A stretch of 64,000 bases of DNA from an uncultured Azospirillum sp. Its GTDB lineage: Bacteria; Pseudomonadota; Alphaproteobacteria; Azospirillales; Azospirillaceae. The stretch is from positions 102,522 through 166,521 of the forward strand of contig NZ_CAMLJP010000002.1 of NCBI RefSeq assembly GCF_946480385.1, written 5' to 3'. A program made the position numbers and the translations under genes. Shown here in pieces: positions 1 through 7,773 of this stretch (position 1 is the stretch's first letter; each line of letters opens with the position of its first letter). The notes beneath the pieces are model-generated. The model had not been told where the DNA came from. It searched no databases and saw only the letters and a list, made by a program, of their open reading frames with translations.

Positions 1-678
1 CTGCACCGGGCGGGCTTCCGCGTCGTCGTCACCGACCTCGCCGACGACGCCGCCGAGGATCTGGCCCGCGACCTCGACCTCTCCGGCGAAACCGCGGCGG
101 CCGGCACGCTCGACGTGTCGAAGCCCGAGGATTTCCAGCGAATCCTCGACAGCTGCGTCGAGCGCTGGGGCTCGGTCGAGGTGATCGTCAACAACGCCGC
201 CCGCACAGCGGTCAAGCCGGTGCTGGAGATCGGCGTCGACGAGTTCAACGCGGTGATGGCGACCAATGCCGGCGGCACCTTCGCCGGCTGCCAGATCTTC
301 GGCCGCCATTTCAAGCAGCGCGGCTATGGCCGCATCGTCAACATGGCGTCGCTGGCCGGGCAGAATGGCGGGACCGCCACGGGGGCGCATTACGCCGCCT
401 CCAAAGGGGCGATCCTGACGCTGACCAAGATCTTCGCCCGCGATCTCGCCCCCTTCGGCGTCACCTGCAACGCCATCGCTCCGGGTCCGATGGACACGCC
501 GATGGTCCGCTCCGTGCTGACGCCGGAGCGGCTGCCTGCGGCGCTGGCGGCGATCCCGGTCGGCCAGCTCGGCGACCCCCACTTCGTCGCCGACCTCGTC
601 ACCCTGCTGGCCAAGCCTGACTCCGGCTTCGTCACCGGGGCCTGCTGGGACGTCAACGGAGGGATTTACATGCGATGA
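1..678 (+). CDS. short-chain dehydrogenase/reductase, 5' end outside window (iacE-like)
   Basis: The frame is open from the first base, so the gene starts to the left. The visible 225 residues lack the N-terminal TGxxxGxG nucleotide-binding loop but contain the rest of a classical SDR: the NNA motif (IVNNAAR), the catalytic serine region (NMASLAG), the active-site Tyr-x3-Lys (HYAASKG), the PGPMDTPM loop and the usual C-terminus ending VNGGIYMR. It would oxidise or reduce an alcohol or ketone with NAD(P). Its stop overlaps the start of the reductase at 675 by 4 bp, so the two are translationally coupled. The order SDR, VanB-type reductase, flavin reductase, then MarR repressor matches iacE, iacF, iacG and iacR of indole-3-acetate degradation. 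The iac name is inferred from gene order, not from a search; the SDR family call is secure. Confidence 0.85.
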   Translation: MHRAGFRVVVTDLADDAAEDLARDLDLSGETAAAGTLDVSKPEDFQRILDSCVERWGSVEVIVNNAARTAVKPVLEIGVDEFNAVMATNAGGTFAGCQIFGRHFKQRGYGRIVNMASLAGQNGGTATGAHYAASKGAILTLTKIFARDLAPFGVTCNAIAPGPMDTPMVRSVLTPERLPAALAAIPVGQLGDPHFVADLVTLLAKPDSGFVTGACWDVNGGIYMR

Positions 679-1655
679 GCGATGACACCGACAGCCAGTC
701 CCGCCTCCTGACCGTCATCGAACGGATCGAGGAGCCGGGCGACATCCTGCGGGTCAGGCTGGCGGCGCCCGACGGCGCCGCCCTGCCGGCCTTCACCGCG
801 GGCGCACACATCGACATCCGTCTGACCGATGGCGATACCGCTTTGTGGCGGCAATATTCGCTCTGCTCGGACCCCACCCATGCCCACCATTACGAGATCG
901 GCGTCCTGCGCGATCCCAACAGCCGTGGCGGTTCCGCCGCCTTTCATCGCCTTGCGGTGCTGGGCGACAGCTTCACCGTCGAAGGCCCGCGCAACCATTT
1001 CGAGCTGGCGGAGGATGCCCGCCACACCGTCCTGTTCGGTGGCGGCATCGGCATCACGCCGATGCTGGCGATGGCTTGGCGGCTGCACGCCCTGAACCGG
1101 GACTTCACGCTGCATTACTGCACCCGGTCGAAGCAGGCCACCGCCTTCCGCGACACCATCGCCGCGGCCCCCTGGGGACACCGGGTGGTGTTCCATCACG
1201 ACGATCTGCCGCCGGCGCAGCGTCTCGACCCCGCCCGCGACCTGCCGGCGCCGGACGCCGGGACCCACCTCTACGTCTGCGGCCCCCAGGGCTTCATGGA
1301 CTGGGTGATCGGCGCCGCAAAGACCGCGGGTCATGCTCCGGCCAACATCCACCGGGAATATTTCTCGGCCCAGGTCGACAGCACCGGCGAGGGCTTCGAG
1401 GTGACGGCCAGCCGGTCCGGCGTGACCGTGACCGTCGGGCGCGACGACACCATCGCCAAGGCGCTTGCCCGCGCCGGAATCTCCATCCCGGTGAAGTGCG
1501 AGGAGGGCGTCTGCGGCACCTGCGTGACCGACGTGCTCGACGGCACCCCCGATCACCGCGACCAGTTCCTGACCGAAGAAGAGCGCGCCGAGGGCAGCAT
1601 GATCTGCGTCTGCTGCTCGCGCGCCCGATCGAAATCCCTCGTTCTCGACATCTGA
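675..1655 (+). CDS. phthalate-dioxygenase-reductase type oxidoreductase (FMN, NAD, 2Fe-2S; iacF-like)
   Basis: A 326-residue cytosolic electron-transfer protein of the VanB/class IA reductase family. It passes electrons from NAD(P)H through flavin and a plant-type 2Fe-2S centre to a Rieske oxygenase. Domains in order: flavin-binding barrel with the RQYS motif (about residues 59-62), NAD-binding domain with GGGIGITPM (122-130) and CGPQGFM (202-208), then a C-terminal ferredoxin with C275-x4-C280-x2-C283-x29-C313. Length and domain order are typical of the family. It begins with ATGA overlapping the SDR stop and is followed 11 bp later by a flavin reductase, so it belongs to one operon. Its partner oxygenase is not in the window and presumably lies to the left. 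By position it corresponds to iacF; vanillate demethylase reductase is the main alternative. Confidence 0.85.
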   Translation: MSDDTDSQSRLLTVIERIEEPGDILRVRLAAPDGAALPAFTAGAHIDIRLTDGDTALWRQYSLCSDPTHAHHYEIGVLRDPNSRGGSAAFHRLAVLGDSFTVEGPRNHFELAEDARHTVLFGGGIGITPMLAMAWRLHALNRDFTLHYCTRSKQATAFRDTIAAAPWGHRVVFHHDDLPPAQRLDPARDLPAPDAGTHLYVCGPQGFMDWVIGAAKTAGHAPANIHREYFSAQVDSTGEGFEVTASRSGVTVTVGRDDTIAKALARAGISIPVKCEEGVCGTCVTDVLDGTPDHRDQFLTEEERAEGSMICVCCSRARSKSLVLDI

Positions 1656-1666
1656 GAGGAAGCGAC

Positions 1667-2176
1667 ATGTCCGCAACCGCCGCCCCCCTGCCGCCCGAGA
1701 CGCTGGCCTTCCGTGACGGCATGAGCCGCCTGGGCGCCGCCGTCAATCTGGTGACCACCGACGGCCCCGCCGGCCGCCACGGCCTGACCGTCTCCGCCGT
1801 CTGCTCGGTGACCGACACACCGCCGACGCTGCTGGTCTGCATCAACGCCAACGCCTTCGCCCATGACGCCTTCATCGAGAACGGCGTGCTGTGCGTCAAC
1901 GTGCTGAACGCCGACCACCAGGAGCTGTCGCGCTCCTTCGCCAGATGGACAGGCGAAGACCGCTTCGCCAGCGGCACCTGGACCCAGGACGGAACCGGCG
2001 CCCCGGTTTTGTCCGGCGCCTCGGCGTCCTTCGATTGCCGGATCGTCGACCATCAGCGCAAGGGCACCCATACGGTGCTGTTCTGCGAGGTTCAGGCGAC
2101 GGCGCTGTGCGACGGCTCCGGCGGCGGGCTGATCTGGTTCAACCGGGGCTTCCACACGCTCGGAACGTCGGCTTGA
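1667..2176 (+). CDS. flavin reductase, HpaC/RutF type (iacG-like)
   Basis: A 169-residue flavin reductase domain protein. It supplies reduced FMN or FAD to a flavin-dependent monooxygenase. Recognisable features are the N-terminal FRDGMSRLGAAVNLVTT block, the GLTVSAVCSVTDTPPTLLVCIN block that forms the flavin site, the NVLN segment and the C-terminal FNRGFHTLG. The ATG at 1667 follows a good ribosome site (GAGAGGAAG) and lies 11 bp after the reductase stop. The presence of both a Rieske-type reductase and a flavin reductase means the operon feeds two different oxygenases, as in iac, where IacA-type flavoprotein and IacCD Rieske enzymes act in one pathway. The substrate assignment rests on context only. 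Confidence 0.85.
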   Translation: MSATAAPLPPETLAFRDGMSRLGAAVNLVTTDGPAGRHGLTVSAVCSVTDTPPTLLVCINANAFAHDAFIENGVLCVNVLNADHQELSRSFARWTGEDRFASGTWTQDGTGAPVLSGASASFDCRIVDHQRKGTHTVLFCEVQATALCDGSGGGLIWFNRGFHTLGTSA

Positions 2177-2195
2177 ACGGCGGCGGCTTGCCCGG

Positions 2196-2684
2196 TCAGA
2201 CCTCGCCCAGCCGGTCGAAGACCTTCTCCAGCAGCCCGTTGAGCGCTGCCATCTCCTCGCTGGAGATGTTGACGAACGATGCGGCCAGGATGCCATCGGC
2301 CTCGGCCATGGCGAGCTGGCGCATCCGGTCGCCGTGGGGCGTCAGGCCGACCTCCGTCGCCCGCCCGTCGGTGGCCCGCACCCGTGTCGTCACCAGCCCG
2401 TCGGCGACCATCCTCTGCACGATCTTGGTCGCGGTGTTCAGTTTCAGAACGCTGGCTTCCGCGATTTCCGAAACGCTCTGATGCTCGTCCTCATAAAGGC
2501 ACATCAGCACGCGCCAGCGCGGCATGTCGAGGTTCAGCGGCTTCAGCCGCTTTTCCAGCACCTGCACATAGCGGCCGTTCACCCGCGAAATCCAGTAGAA
2601 GGGCCAATCGCGGCGCATGCGCTTCTTGGAGAACGCCTTGTCCCCCGTCTGGACCGTGAGTTGGGGTGAATTGCTGCCGCTCAT
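2196..2684 (-). CDS. MarR-family transcriptional regulator (iacR-like)
   Basis: A 162-residue winged-helix regulator. The core runs from RDWPFYWISRVNGRYVQVL through MPRWRVLMCLYE, the recognition helix SVSEIAEASVLKLNTATKIVQRMV, and the wing RATDGRATEVGLTPHG. The ATG at 2684 gives a standard MarR length; the frame stays open another 50 codons upstream but those residues look non-coding. The gene converges tail-to-tail with the flavin reductase (20 bp gap) and is divergent from the porin, with 436 bp between them that hold AT-rich palindromes. MarR proteins of this type are usually repressors released by an aromatic ligand. In iac and iad auxin loci a MarR protein plays that role, so indole-3-acetate or a related acid is a reasonable candidate ligand. 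That ligand is inference. Confidence 0.85.
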   Translation of the reverse strand: MSGSNSPQLTVQTGDKAFSKKRMRRDWPFYWISRVNGRYVQVLEKRLKPLNLDMPRWRVLMCLYEDEHQSVSEIAEASVLKLNTATKIVQRMVADGLVTTRVRATDGRATEVGLTPHGDRMRQLAMAEADGILAASFVNISSEEMAALNGLLEKVFDRLGEV

Positions 2685-3120
2685 GCTGAGCCCTTCATCC
2701 GGCTGCGCTCGACACAACCATGTGGAGATGACGGGTGAATAGCGGAAAAGCTGCCGCATCACAAGACGGTTGGGAGCCGGGCACGCTGCCGCACGCAAAG
2801 TCGGTGTGAAATACCCAGACCCCAATCGGGGCATTTCCGAACAAGCCGATGAAACTCGGCCCGTTCCAGAAAAACAATTTTGCCGTTTTCGAAAAAATAT
2901 TCCGAGAAATACAGCGAATATATCTCAAGGATATGGATATAATCCGTACCGCCATCAATCAATGACATGCCTGGATTTGCGGGCCCCGCGCCCGACGCCA
3001 TGCCTGCGCTCGGGCCGGACACGGTTTCATGGATCGCGAGCATGCATGGCACGCGCACGGCGGCCGGCCTTGGCCCCACCCTTGCCCAAACAAGAAAATC
3101 ACCCGAACGGAGACAGCTTC
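2685..3120. promoter_or_regulatory. divergent promoter region between MarR gene and porin
   Basis: This 436-bp gap has no convincing gene. Around 2870-2945 it is unusually AT-rich for this DNA and holds a perfect 10-bp palindrome TTTTCGAAAA (2886-2895) followed by an inverted repeat ATATTC (2897-2902) / GAATAT (2916-2921). These are candidate MarR operators and promoter elements for one or both divergent genes. No transcription start can be fixed from sequence alone. Confidence 0.45.
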
Positions 3121-4536
3121 ATGTTCACCGCCCCGACGTTCACCGGGACAGCCATCGCTCGGCCGGGCGACGCCCTCCGCCCCCATCGGTCGCCCCGCAA
3201 AAGGATTCTCGCCGGCACGACCCTGCTGGCGATGCCCTTGCTGGCGATTTCCGCTACCGCCCAGGCCGATGTGACGCTCCATGAGCAGAACGGCGTCACG
3301 CTTGAAGGCGGTCTCACCGCCGGCCTCGGCGCGGTCGCCGTGTCCAACGCCAATCTCGGCGCCGGCGTGGTCACGCCGGACGGCAAGGTCCAGAAGGACC
3401 GCAACTGGGCCGAAGGTTACATCGCTCCCAGCCTGAAGCTGACCTATGCCACCGAAGGCGCAGGAACCCTCTATTCCGGCGTGCGCGCAGTGTCGAGCGG
3501 GACGATCGGCGACGGCGATGCCGGCGGCTTCACCCAGGGCCGCCAGGGCCGCACCGACCTCGACAATCTCTATGTCGGTTGGAAGAGCGGCGACCTGCTG
3601 TCCAGCCTGGGCAAGGACGCCGTCGATATCGCCTATGGCCGGCAGAACTTCATGATCGGCGACGGCTTCATCATCGGCGACGGCACGCTGGATTCGCGGC
3701 GGCAGGGCAGCTACTGGCTGGGGCCGCGCCGCGGCTGGAACACCGGCACCGCCGTCGCCAAGTTCGACATCGCGCCGGTCCATGCCGACCTCTTCCGCCT
3801 GAAGAGCGACAAGTACAGCAACACCGACGTCATCTATGGCGGCAACCTGGAATGGCGCTTCGGGGCGGAGGGAAAAAGCTCGCTTGGCGCGTCCTACATG
3901 CGCATCGACCAGTCGAACCTGCCGACCCGCAAGGGCATGGATATCTACAATCTGCGCGCCCTCGGCGTCACCATTCCATCGGTTCCGGGACTGACCCTGT
4001 CGGCGGAATATGTGAAGCAGCACAACAGCCGCGCCGGAGCCGAACTGGATGCCTCCGCCTGGTACGGCGAGGCCGGCTACAGCTTCGCCGACGTCGCCTG
4101 GACGCCGCGCGTCGGCTACCGCTACAGCCAGTTCAGCGGCGACAAGCCCGGCACGGCCAAAAGCGAGGCGTTCGATCCGCTCCATATGGCCTTCCCGCGC
4201 TGGGGCACGTGGCTTCAGGGCGAGATCAACGGCGAATATTTCCCGACCTCCAACAGCAACGTGAAGGTCCACAATGTCCAGTTCGCCGTCCAGCCGACCG
4301 AGACGGTGACGCTGACCGCGCTGCTGTACGATTTCCGCTTCGACCGCAAGCCGGCCGGCGTCACCAGCAGCCATGTCGGCAACGAGATCAACCTCGTGGT
4401 CGACTGGGCGGCGACAGAAAATCTGCTGGTCAGCGGCGTGGCCGGCCGTTTCTTCGCCGGCGACGGCGGCAAGCAGTTCCTGGGCGGCAACAAGGACAGT
4501 TCGGTCTTCGAGGTGATGGCGACCCTGACCTATTGA
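3121..4536 (+). CDS. outer-membrane beta-barrel porin, alginate-export-like family
   Basis: A 471-residue protein with an N-terminal export signal: basic stretch RPHRSPRKR, hydrophobic core ILAGTTLLAMPLLAISATA, and probable cleavage after AQA. The mature part has alternating strands rich in aromatic and polar residues (for example GYIAPSLKLTYATE, DIAYGRQNFMIGDGFIIGDG, GYRYSQFSGD), and it ends in a C-terminal aromatic (ATLTY), as outer-membrane barrels do. It is most like the alginate-export or substrate-specific porin families and probably lets small acids across the outer membrane. It stands alone, divergent from the MarR gene and convergent with the Liv operon, and a strong terminator follows it. 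A role in importing the aromatic acid handled by neighbouring operons is inferred from position. The ATG at 3121 is chosen because it places the signal peptide correctly. Confidence 0.75.
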   Translation: MFTAPTFTGTAIARPGDALRPHRSPRKRILAGTTLLAMPLLAISATAQADVTLHEQNGVTLEGGLTAGLGAVAVSNANLGAGVVTPDGKVQKDRNWAEGYIAPSLKLTYATEGAGTLYSGVRAVSSGTIGDGDAGGFTQGRQGRTDLDNLYVGWKSGDLLSSLGKDAVDIAYGRQNFMIGDGFIIGDGTLDSRRQGSYWLGPRRGWNTGTAVAKFDIAPVHADLFRLKSDKYSNTDVIYGGNLEWRFGAEGKSSLGASYMRIDQSNLPTRKGMDIYNLRALGVTIPSVPGLTLSAEYVKQHNSRAGAELDASAWYGEAGYSFADVAWTPRVGYRYSQFSGDKPGTAKSEAFDPLHMAFPRWGTWLQGEINGEYFPTSNSNVKVHNVQFAVQPTETVTLTALLYDFRFDRKPAGVTSSHVGNEINLVVDWAATENLLVSGVAGRFFAGDGGKQFLGGNKDSSVFEVMATLTY

Positions 4537-4544
4537 CGGTTGGT

Positions 4545-4572
4545 TGCGGACGGGTGGAGACACCCGTCCGCA
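4545..4572. terminator. strong hairpin between convergent porin and Liv operon
   Basis: TGCGGACGGGTG and CACCCGTCCGCA form a perfect 12-bp stem with a 4-nt GAGA loop. It sits 8 bp after the porin stop and 47 bp beyond the LivF stop on the other strand. It lacks a clear T-run, but its position between convergent genes suggests it terminates both. Confidence 0.7.
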
Positions 4573-4619
4573 CCGCTCTCTGCCGCGCTAATCCATGGCG
4601 TCACCCCATGGCGCCGACC

Positions 4620-5945
4620 TTACATGCCGAGATAGGCGCGGCGGACGTCGTCGTTCTTCAGCAACTCCCGACCGCGTCCCTGCAAGGCGATCCGCCCCGA
4701 TTCCATGACATAGGCGTGATCGGCGATGGACAGCGCGGCCCGCGCATTCTGTTCCACCAGCAGGATGGTCATGCCCGCGTCCCGCAGCATGCGGATGATG
4801 CGGAAGATGTCCGCGACGATCAGCGGCGCCAGTCCCATGCTCGGTTCGTCCAGCAACAGGAGCTTGGGCTTGCCCATCAGGGCGCGGCTCAAGGCCACCA
4901 TCTGCTGCTGGCCGCCCGACAGCACCCCGGCGGGCTGGTCGCGCCGTTCCCGCAGGATCGGAAACAGGGTGAACACCTCCTCCAGCCCGTCTGCGATCTC
5001 CGCCGCCGGACGGGTGTGGGCGCCCATGCGCAGATTGTCTTCGATGGTCATGGGGGCGAAGACATGCCGCCCTTCCGGCACCTGACAGATGCCGGCGCGC
5101 ACCCGCGCATCGGCGCTTGCGCCGGTGATCGGCTTGCCCTGCATCAGGACGGATCCGGCGGATACCGGCTGGACGCCGGAAATGCAGCGCAGCAAGGTGG
5201 TCTTTCCCGCGCCGTTGGCGCCGACCAGCGCCACCAACTGTCCCGGGGGAACCTGGATGGACACGCCATGCAGCACCTGGATGCGGCTGTAGGCGCTGGC
5301 CACCCCATCGACCGTCAGCAGCGCATCTCCCGCCGCCGGCGGTTTTGGCGCGATGGGCAGATGGTCGGCTTTCGCCCCGAATCCTTCGGGTGAGGGCAGC
5401 AGCTGCGTGATCCGCGCGCGCAGCAGGGCCACCGTCTCCGCCGGATCGCCGTCGTCGAGCGGATCGCTGCGGGCGGCGAACGCGGCGTCGATCTCCGCCC
5501 AGTCCGCCGGGGTCAGAACCGCGCCGGCCAGGGGGAAGCACTCCTCCTCCTCGACCCGCAAATGCTCGTCCAGCAGCCGGTGGAACCGGGAGATCTCGGC
5601 GGCAAGCTCCGTCAGGTTCTTCGCAGCATGGCGGTTGGGGTTGCGGGCGAGGTGGCGCAAGCGCGCAAGATCACGGTGCGCCTCCTGGTGGTCGCGGTCC
5701 AGCCGGTCGAGCATTGCCGCCGCCCGGTCGCTGCGCGCACGCATCCGCGCGAACAGCAGATCGCTTTCGCGGGCATGGTGGTAATGGTCGGCGTAGGCTT
5801 CAAAATAATCCACGACCAGCTCGACGGTGTGGAGCCCGGCCTCGTCCGCCGACCCGGCGGCGAACCGGTCGCCCAGGACCGCCAGGGCTCCGGCGACCAG
5901 ACGCATGTTGCGGTGTTCCGCCGCGATGATGGCAAGCGCGCGCAT
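4620..5945 (-). CDS. hemerythrin (HHE) domain fused to LivF-type ABC ATPase
   Basis: One uninterrupted 441-codon frame encodes two domains. Residues 1-140 form a four-helix HHE domain with metal ligands in the expected spacing: H11, H56-x3-E60, H86-x3-H90, H122 and H128-x3-E132. Residues 141-206 are a linker. Residues 207-441 are a complete branched-chain-type LivF ATPase: Walker A GANGAGKTT (242-250), signature LSGGQQQM, Walker B LLLLDEPS, and the LivF ending VRRAYLGM. LivF proteins normally have about 235 residues, so the first 200 are extra. HHE domains bind a diiron centre and oxygen or nitric oxide, or act in iron handling. Fusion to an importer motor suggests oxygen- or redox-gated uptake, which is inference. 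The gene is last in the SBP-LivH-LivM-LivG-LivF operon, 5 bp after livG. Confidence 0.88.
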   Translation of the reverse strand: MRALAIIAAEHRNMRLVAGALAVLGDRFAAGSADEAGLHTVELVVDYFEAYADHYHHARESDLLFARMRARSDRAAAMLDRLDRDHQEAHRDLARLRHLARNPNRHAAKNLTELAAEISRFHRLLDEHLRVEEEECFPLAGAVLTPADWAEIDAAFAARSDPLDDGDPAETVALLRARITQLLPSPEGFGAKADHLPIAPKPPAAGDALLTVDGVASAYSRIQVLHGVSIQVPPGQLVALVGANGAGKTTLLRCISGVQPVSAGSVLMQGKPITGASADARVRAGICQVPEGRHVFAPMTIEDNLRMGAHTRPAAEIADGLEEVFTLFPILRERRDQPAGVLSGGQQQMVALSRALMGKPKLLLLDEPSMGLAPLIVADIFRIIRMLRDAGMTILLVEQNARAALSIADHAYVMESGRIALQGRGRELLKNDDVRRAYLGM

Positions 5946-5950
5946 GGGCG

Positions 5951-6715
5951 TCAGTCCTCCTCGGCGTCGGCGCCCAGATAGGCGGCGATCACCTCCGGGT
6001 TTTCACGGATTTCGGTGGGCGTGCCCTCGGCCAGCCGGCGGCCGTAATTCAGGACCAGGATGCGGTCGGACACGCTCATCACCAGCTTCATGTCATGTTC
6101 CACCACCACCACGGTCAGCCCCGACCGGGCCAGATCCGCCACCAGGGTTTGGATGCCGTGGGTTTCGGTGTGGTTCAGCCCCGCCGCCGGTTCGTCCAGG
6201 AACAGGATCTGCGGCTCGGACGCCAGGGCGCGGGCGATCTCCAGCCGCTTCAGGGCGCCATAGGGCATCGCGGCTGCGTCGGCCCCGATGAAGGCGCCGC
6301 AGCCCACCCGCTCCATCAAGGCGGCAGCCCGTTCGCGGCATGCCTTGTCGGCGCGCGACAGGCCCGGCCAGCGGAGCATTCCGGCGAACATGGAGGAATT
6401 GAGCGTCAGATGGGCACCGACCATCACATTGTCGATGGCGCTGAGATTCCTGCAGATCTGCAGGTTCTGGAAAGTGCGGCTCATGCCCAGCCGGGCCAGC
6501 TCGTCGGGCGCGGCACCGCCGATCTCCCGCCCTTCAAAGCCGATCGTGCCGGCAGTCGGCGTGTAGAGGCCGGAGATCAGGTTGAACAGCGTCGTCTTGC
6601 CGGCACCGTTCGGCCCGATCACCGAATAGACGCAGCCTTTGGGAATGGTGAAGCTCACATCCTGAACCGCGTGAACCCCGCCGAACCGCTTGGACAGATT
6701 GGCGACCGTCAGCAT
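5951..6715 (-). CDS. Liv-type ABC transporter ATPase, LivG family (importer 1)
   Basis: A 254-residue ATP-binding subunit. It has Walker A GPNGAGKTT, the LivG-specific SRTFQNLQI Q-loop, the signature region PYGALKRLEIARALA (the usual SGGxQ is degenerate), Walker B ILFLDEPAAGLN and the switch histidine in VVVVEHDM. The ending EVIAAYLGADAEED is typical of LivG. The ATG at 6715 lies just inside the end of livM (7-bp overlap), indicating translational coupling. It would power the inner-membrane import complex with LivH, LivM, the HHE-LivF ATPase and the binding protein of this operon. Substrate is not determined by sequence; hydrophobic amino acids or aromatic acids are both known for this class. 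Confidence 0.9.
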   Translation of the reverse strand: MLTVANLSKRFGGVHAVQDVSFTIPKGCVYSVIGPNGAGKTTLFNLISGLYTPTAGTIGFEGREIGGAAPDELARLGMSRTFQNLQICRNLSAIDNVMVGAHLTLNSSMFAGMLRWPGLSRADKACRERAAALMERVGCGAFIGADAAAMPYGALKRLEIARALASEPQILFLDEPAAGLNHTETHGIQTLVADLARSGLTVVVVEHDMKLVMSVSDRILVLNYGRRLAEGTPTEIRENPEVIAAYLGADAEED

Positions 6716-7770
6716 GCCGCGCCTCCCTTGCCCGCGAAGCGGACGGAGCGCAGGCGGGCCGCCAGGCTGGGAACGACGCCGCGCGGCAGGAAGATCATCG
6801 TCACCACCAGGATCACCCCGAACAGCACAGAATCCCAGCCCTCGTACCCAGCCAGGATCTGCGGCAGCAGGCCCATGACCACCGCGCCGAAGATCGAGCC
6901 GTAGATCGATGCCATGCCACCGAGAACCACGATGATGACGAGCTCCACCGATTGCATGAATCCGGCGATGCCGGGGTTTATGTATCCGGAATAATGGGCC
7001 GACAGGCTGCCGAGCATCGCCGAGACGGTGGCGGAGAGGACGAACACGCCGATCTTGCGGCGCCCGACATCGATGCCCGCGACCGACGCGGCGGTCTCCG
7101 ACCCGTGCAGCGCCTGCAGCGCCCGTCCGGCCGGGGAATCGATGAGGTTCTGCGCCAGGACCACGGTGCCGATCAACAGGCCGCCGAACACCCAGTACCA
7201 TTGCCGCTCGCCCGACAGCGTCAGCCCGAACAGGCTGAAGCCGTCCACCGGCATGCCATCGGGACCGCCGGTCCAAGCGGCCTCGTTGCCAAGGACGATG
7301 GAGATGATGATGCCCAGGCCGAGGGTCGCCATGGCGAGATAATGGCCGCGCAGGCGCAGGATGACGCGCGCCACGCCCCAGGCGATCACCGCCGTCAGCC
7401 CGGCGGCGGCCAGCAGAGCCGGCAGCGGCGCCCAGCCGAAATGCGTGGTCAACACGGCGGAACCATAGGCCCCCAGTCCGAAGAAGCCGGCATGACCCAG
7501 GCTGATCTGGCCGGTGTAGCCCATCAGCAGATTGAGGGCGATGCCGTTCACCGCCAGGATGGCGATGCGGATCGCCACGTCGACATAGAAGGCGTTCGGC
7601 AGAAGCAGAGGCAACAGCGCCACGACGGCGGTCAGCACCGCCAGTCCGATGACGCGCCCCGTGCCGGAGCGCCTCACGTCGGACCGTCCCAAGCTGGATT
7701 TCCTCAAGCCGGATTGCCCCAAGATGGATTGCCGGCCTCGCGGCATTGATTGATCGGGATTGTGGGTCAT
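6709..7770 (-). CDS. Liv-type ABC permease, LivM family (importer 1)
   Basis: A 353-residue inner-membrane permease with about nine to ten hydrophobic segments, starting at VIGLAVLTAVVALLPLLLP. Family motifs are clear: LNLLMGYTGQISLGHAGFFGLGAY, LRGHYLAMATLGLG, and the conserved cytoplasmic EAA-like loop around ETAASVAGIDVGRRKIGVF. The first 40 residues are unusual: a polar stretch built from degenerate five-residue repeats (RQSIL, GQSGL, RKSSL, GRSDV) coming from a 15-bp DNA repeat, so the true start may lie further in. The gene begins 3 bp after livH and overlaps livG at its end. It forms the translocation channel with LivH. Confidence 0.9.
   Translation of the reverse strand: MTHNPDQSMPRGRQSILGQSGLRKSSLGRSDVRRSGTGRVIGLAVLTAVVALLPLLLPNAFYVDVAIRIAILAVNGIALNLLMGYTGQISLGHAGFFGLGAYGSAVLTTHFGWAPLPALLAAAGLTAVIAWGVARVILRLRGHYLAMATLGLGIIISIVLGNEAAWTGGPDGMPVDGFSLFGLTLSGERQWYWVFGGLLIGTVVLAQNLIDSPAGRALQALHGSETAASVAGIDVGRRKIGVFVLSATVSAMLGSLSAHYSGYINPGIAGFMQSVELVIIVVLGGMASIYGSIFGAVVMGLLPQILAGYEGWDSVLFGVILVVTMIFLPRGVVPSLAARLRSVRFAGKGGAAC
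7689..7733. repeat. three tandem 15-bp repeats inside livM
   Basis: Three head-to-tail 15-bp units, ending ...GGATTTCC, ...GGATTGCC and ...GGATTGCC on the plus strand, encode five-residue repeats in the polar N-terminus of the LivM permease. The unit length is a multiple of three, so copy-number change would keep the frame. Confidence 0.7.
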
Positions 7771-7773
7771 GGG

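Noticed and set aside
3579..5393. Long plus-strand frame bridging the porin and LivF region
   Set aside because: It crosses a strong terminator hairpin and is out of frame with the porin; the translation is arginine-rich with no motif.
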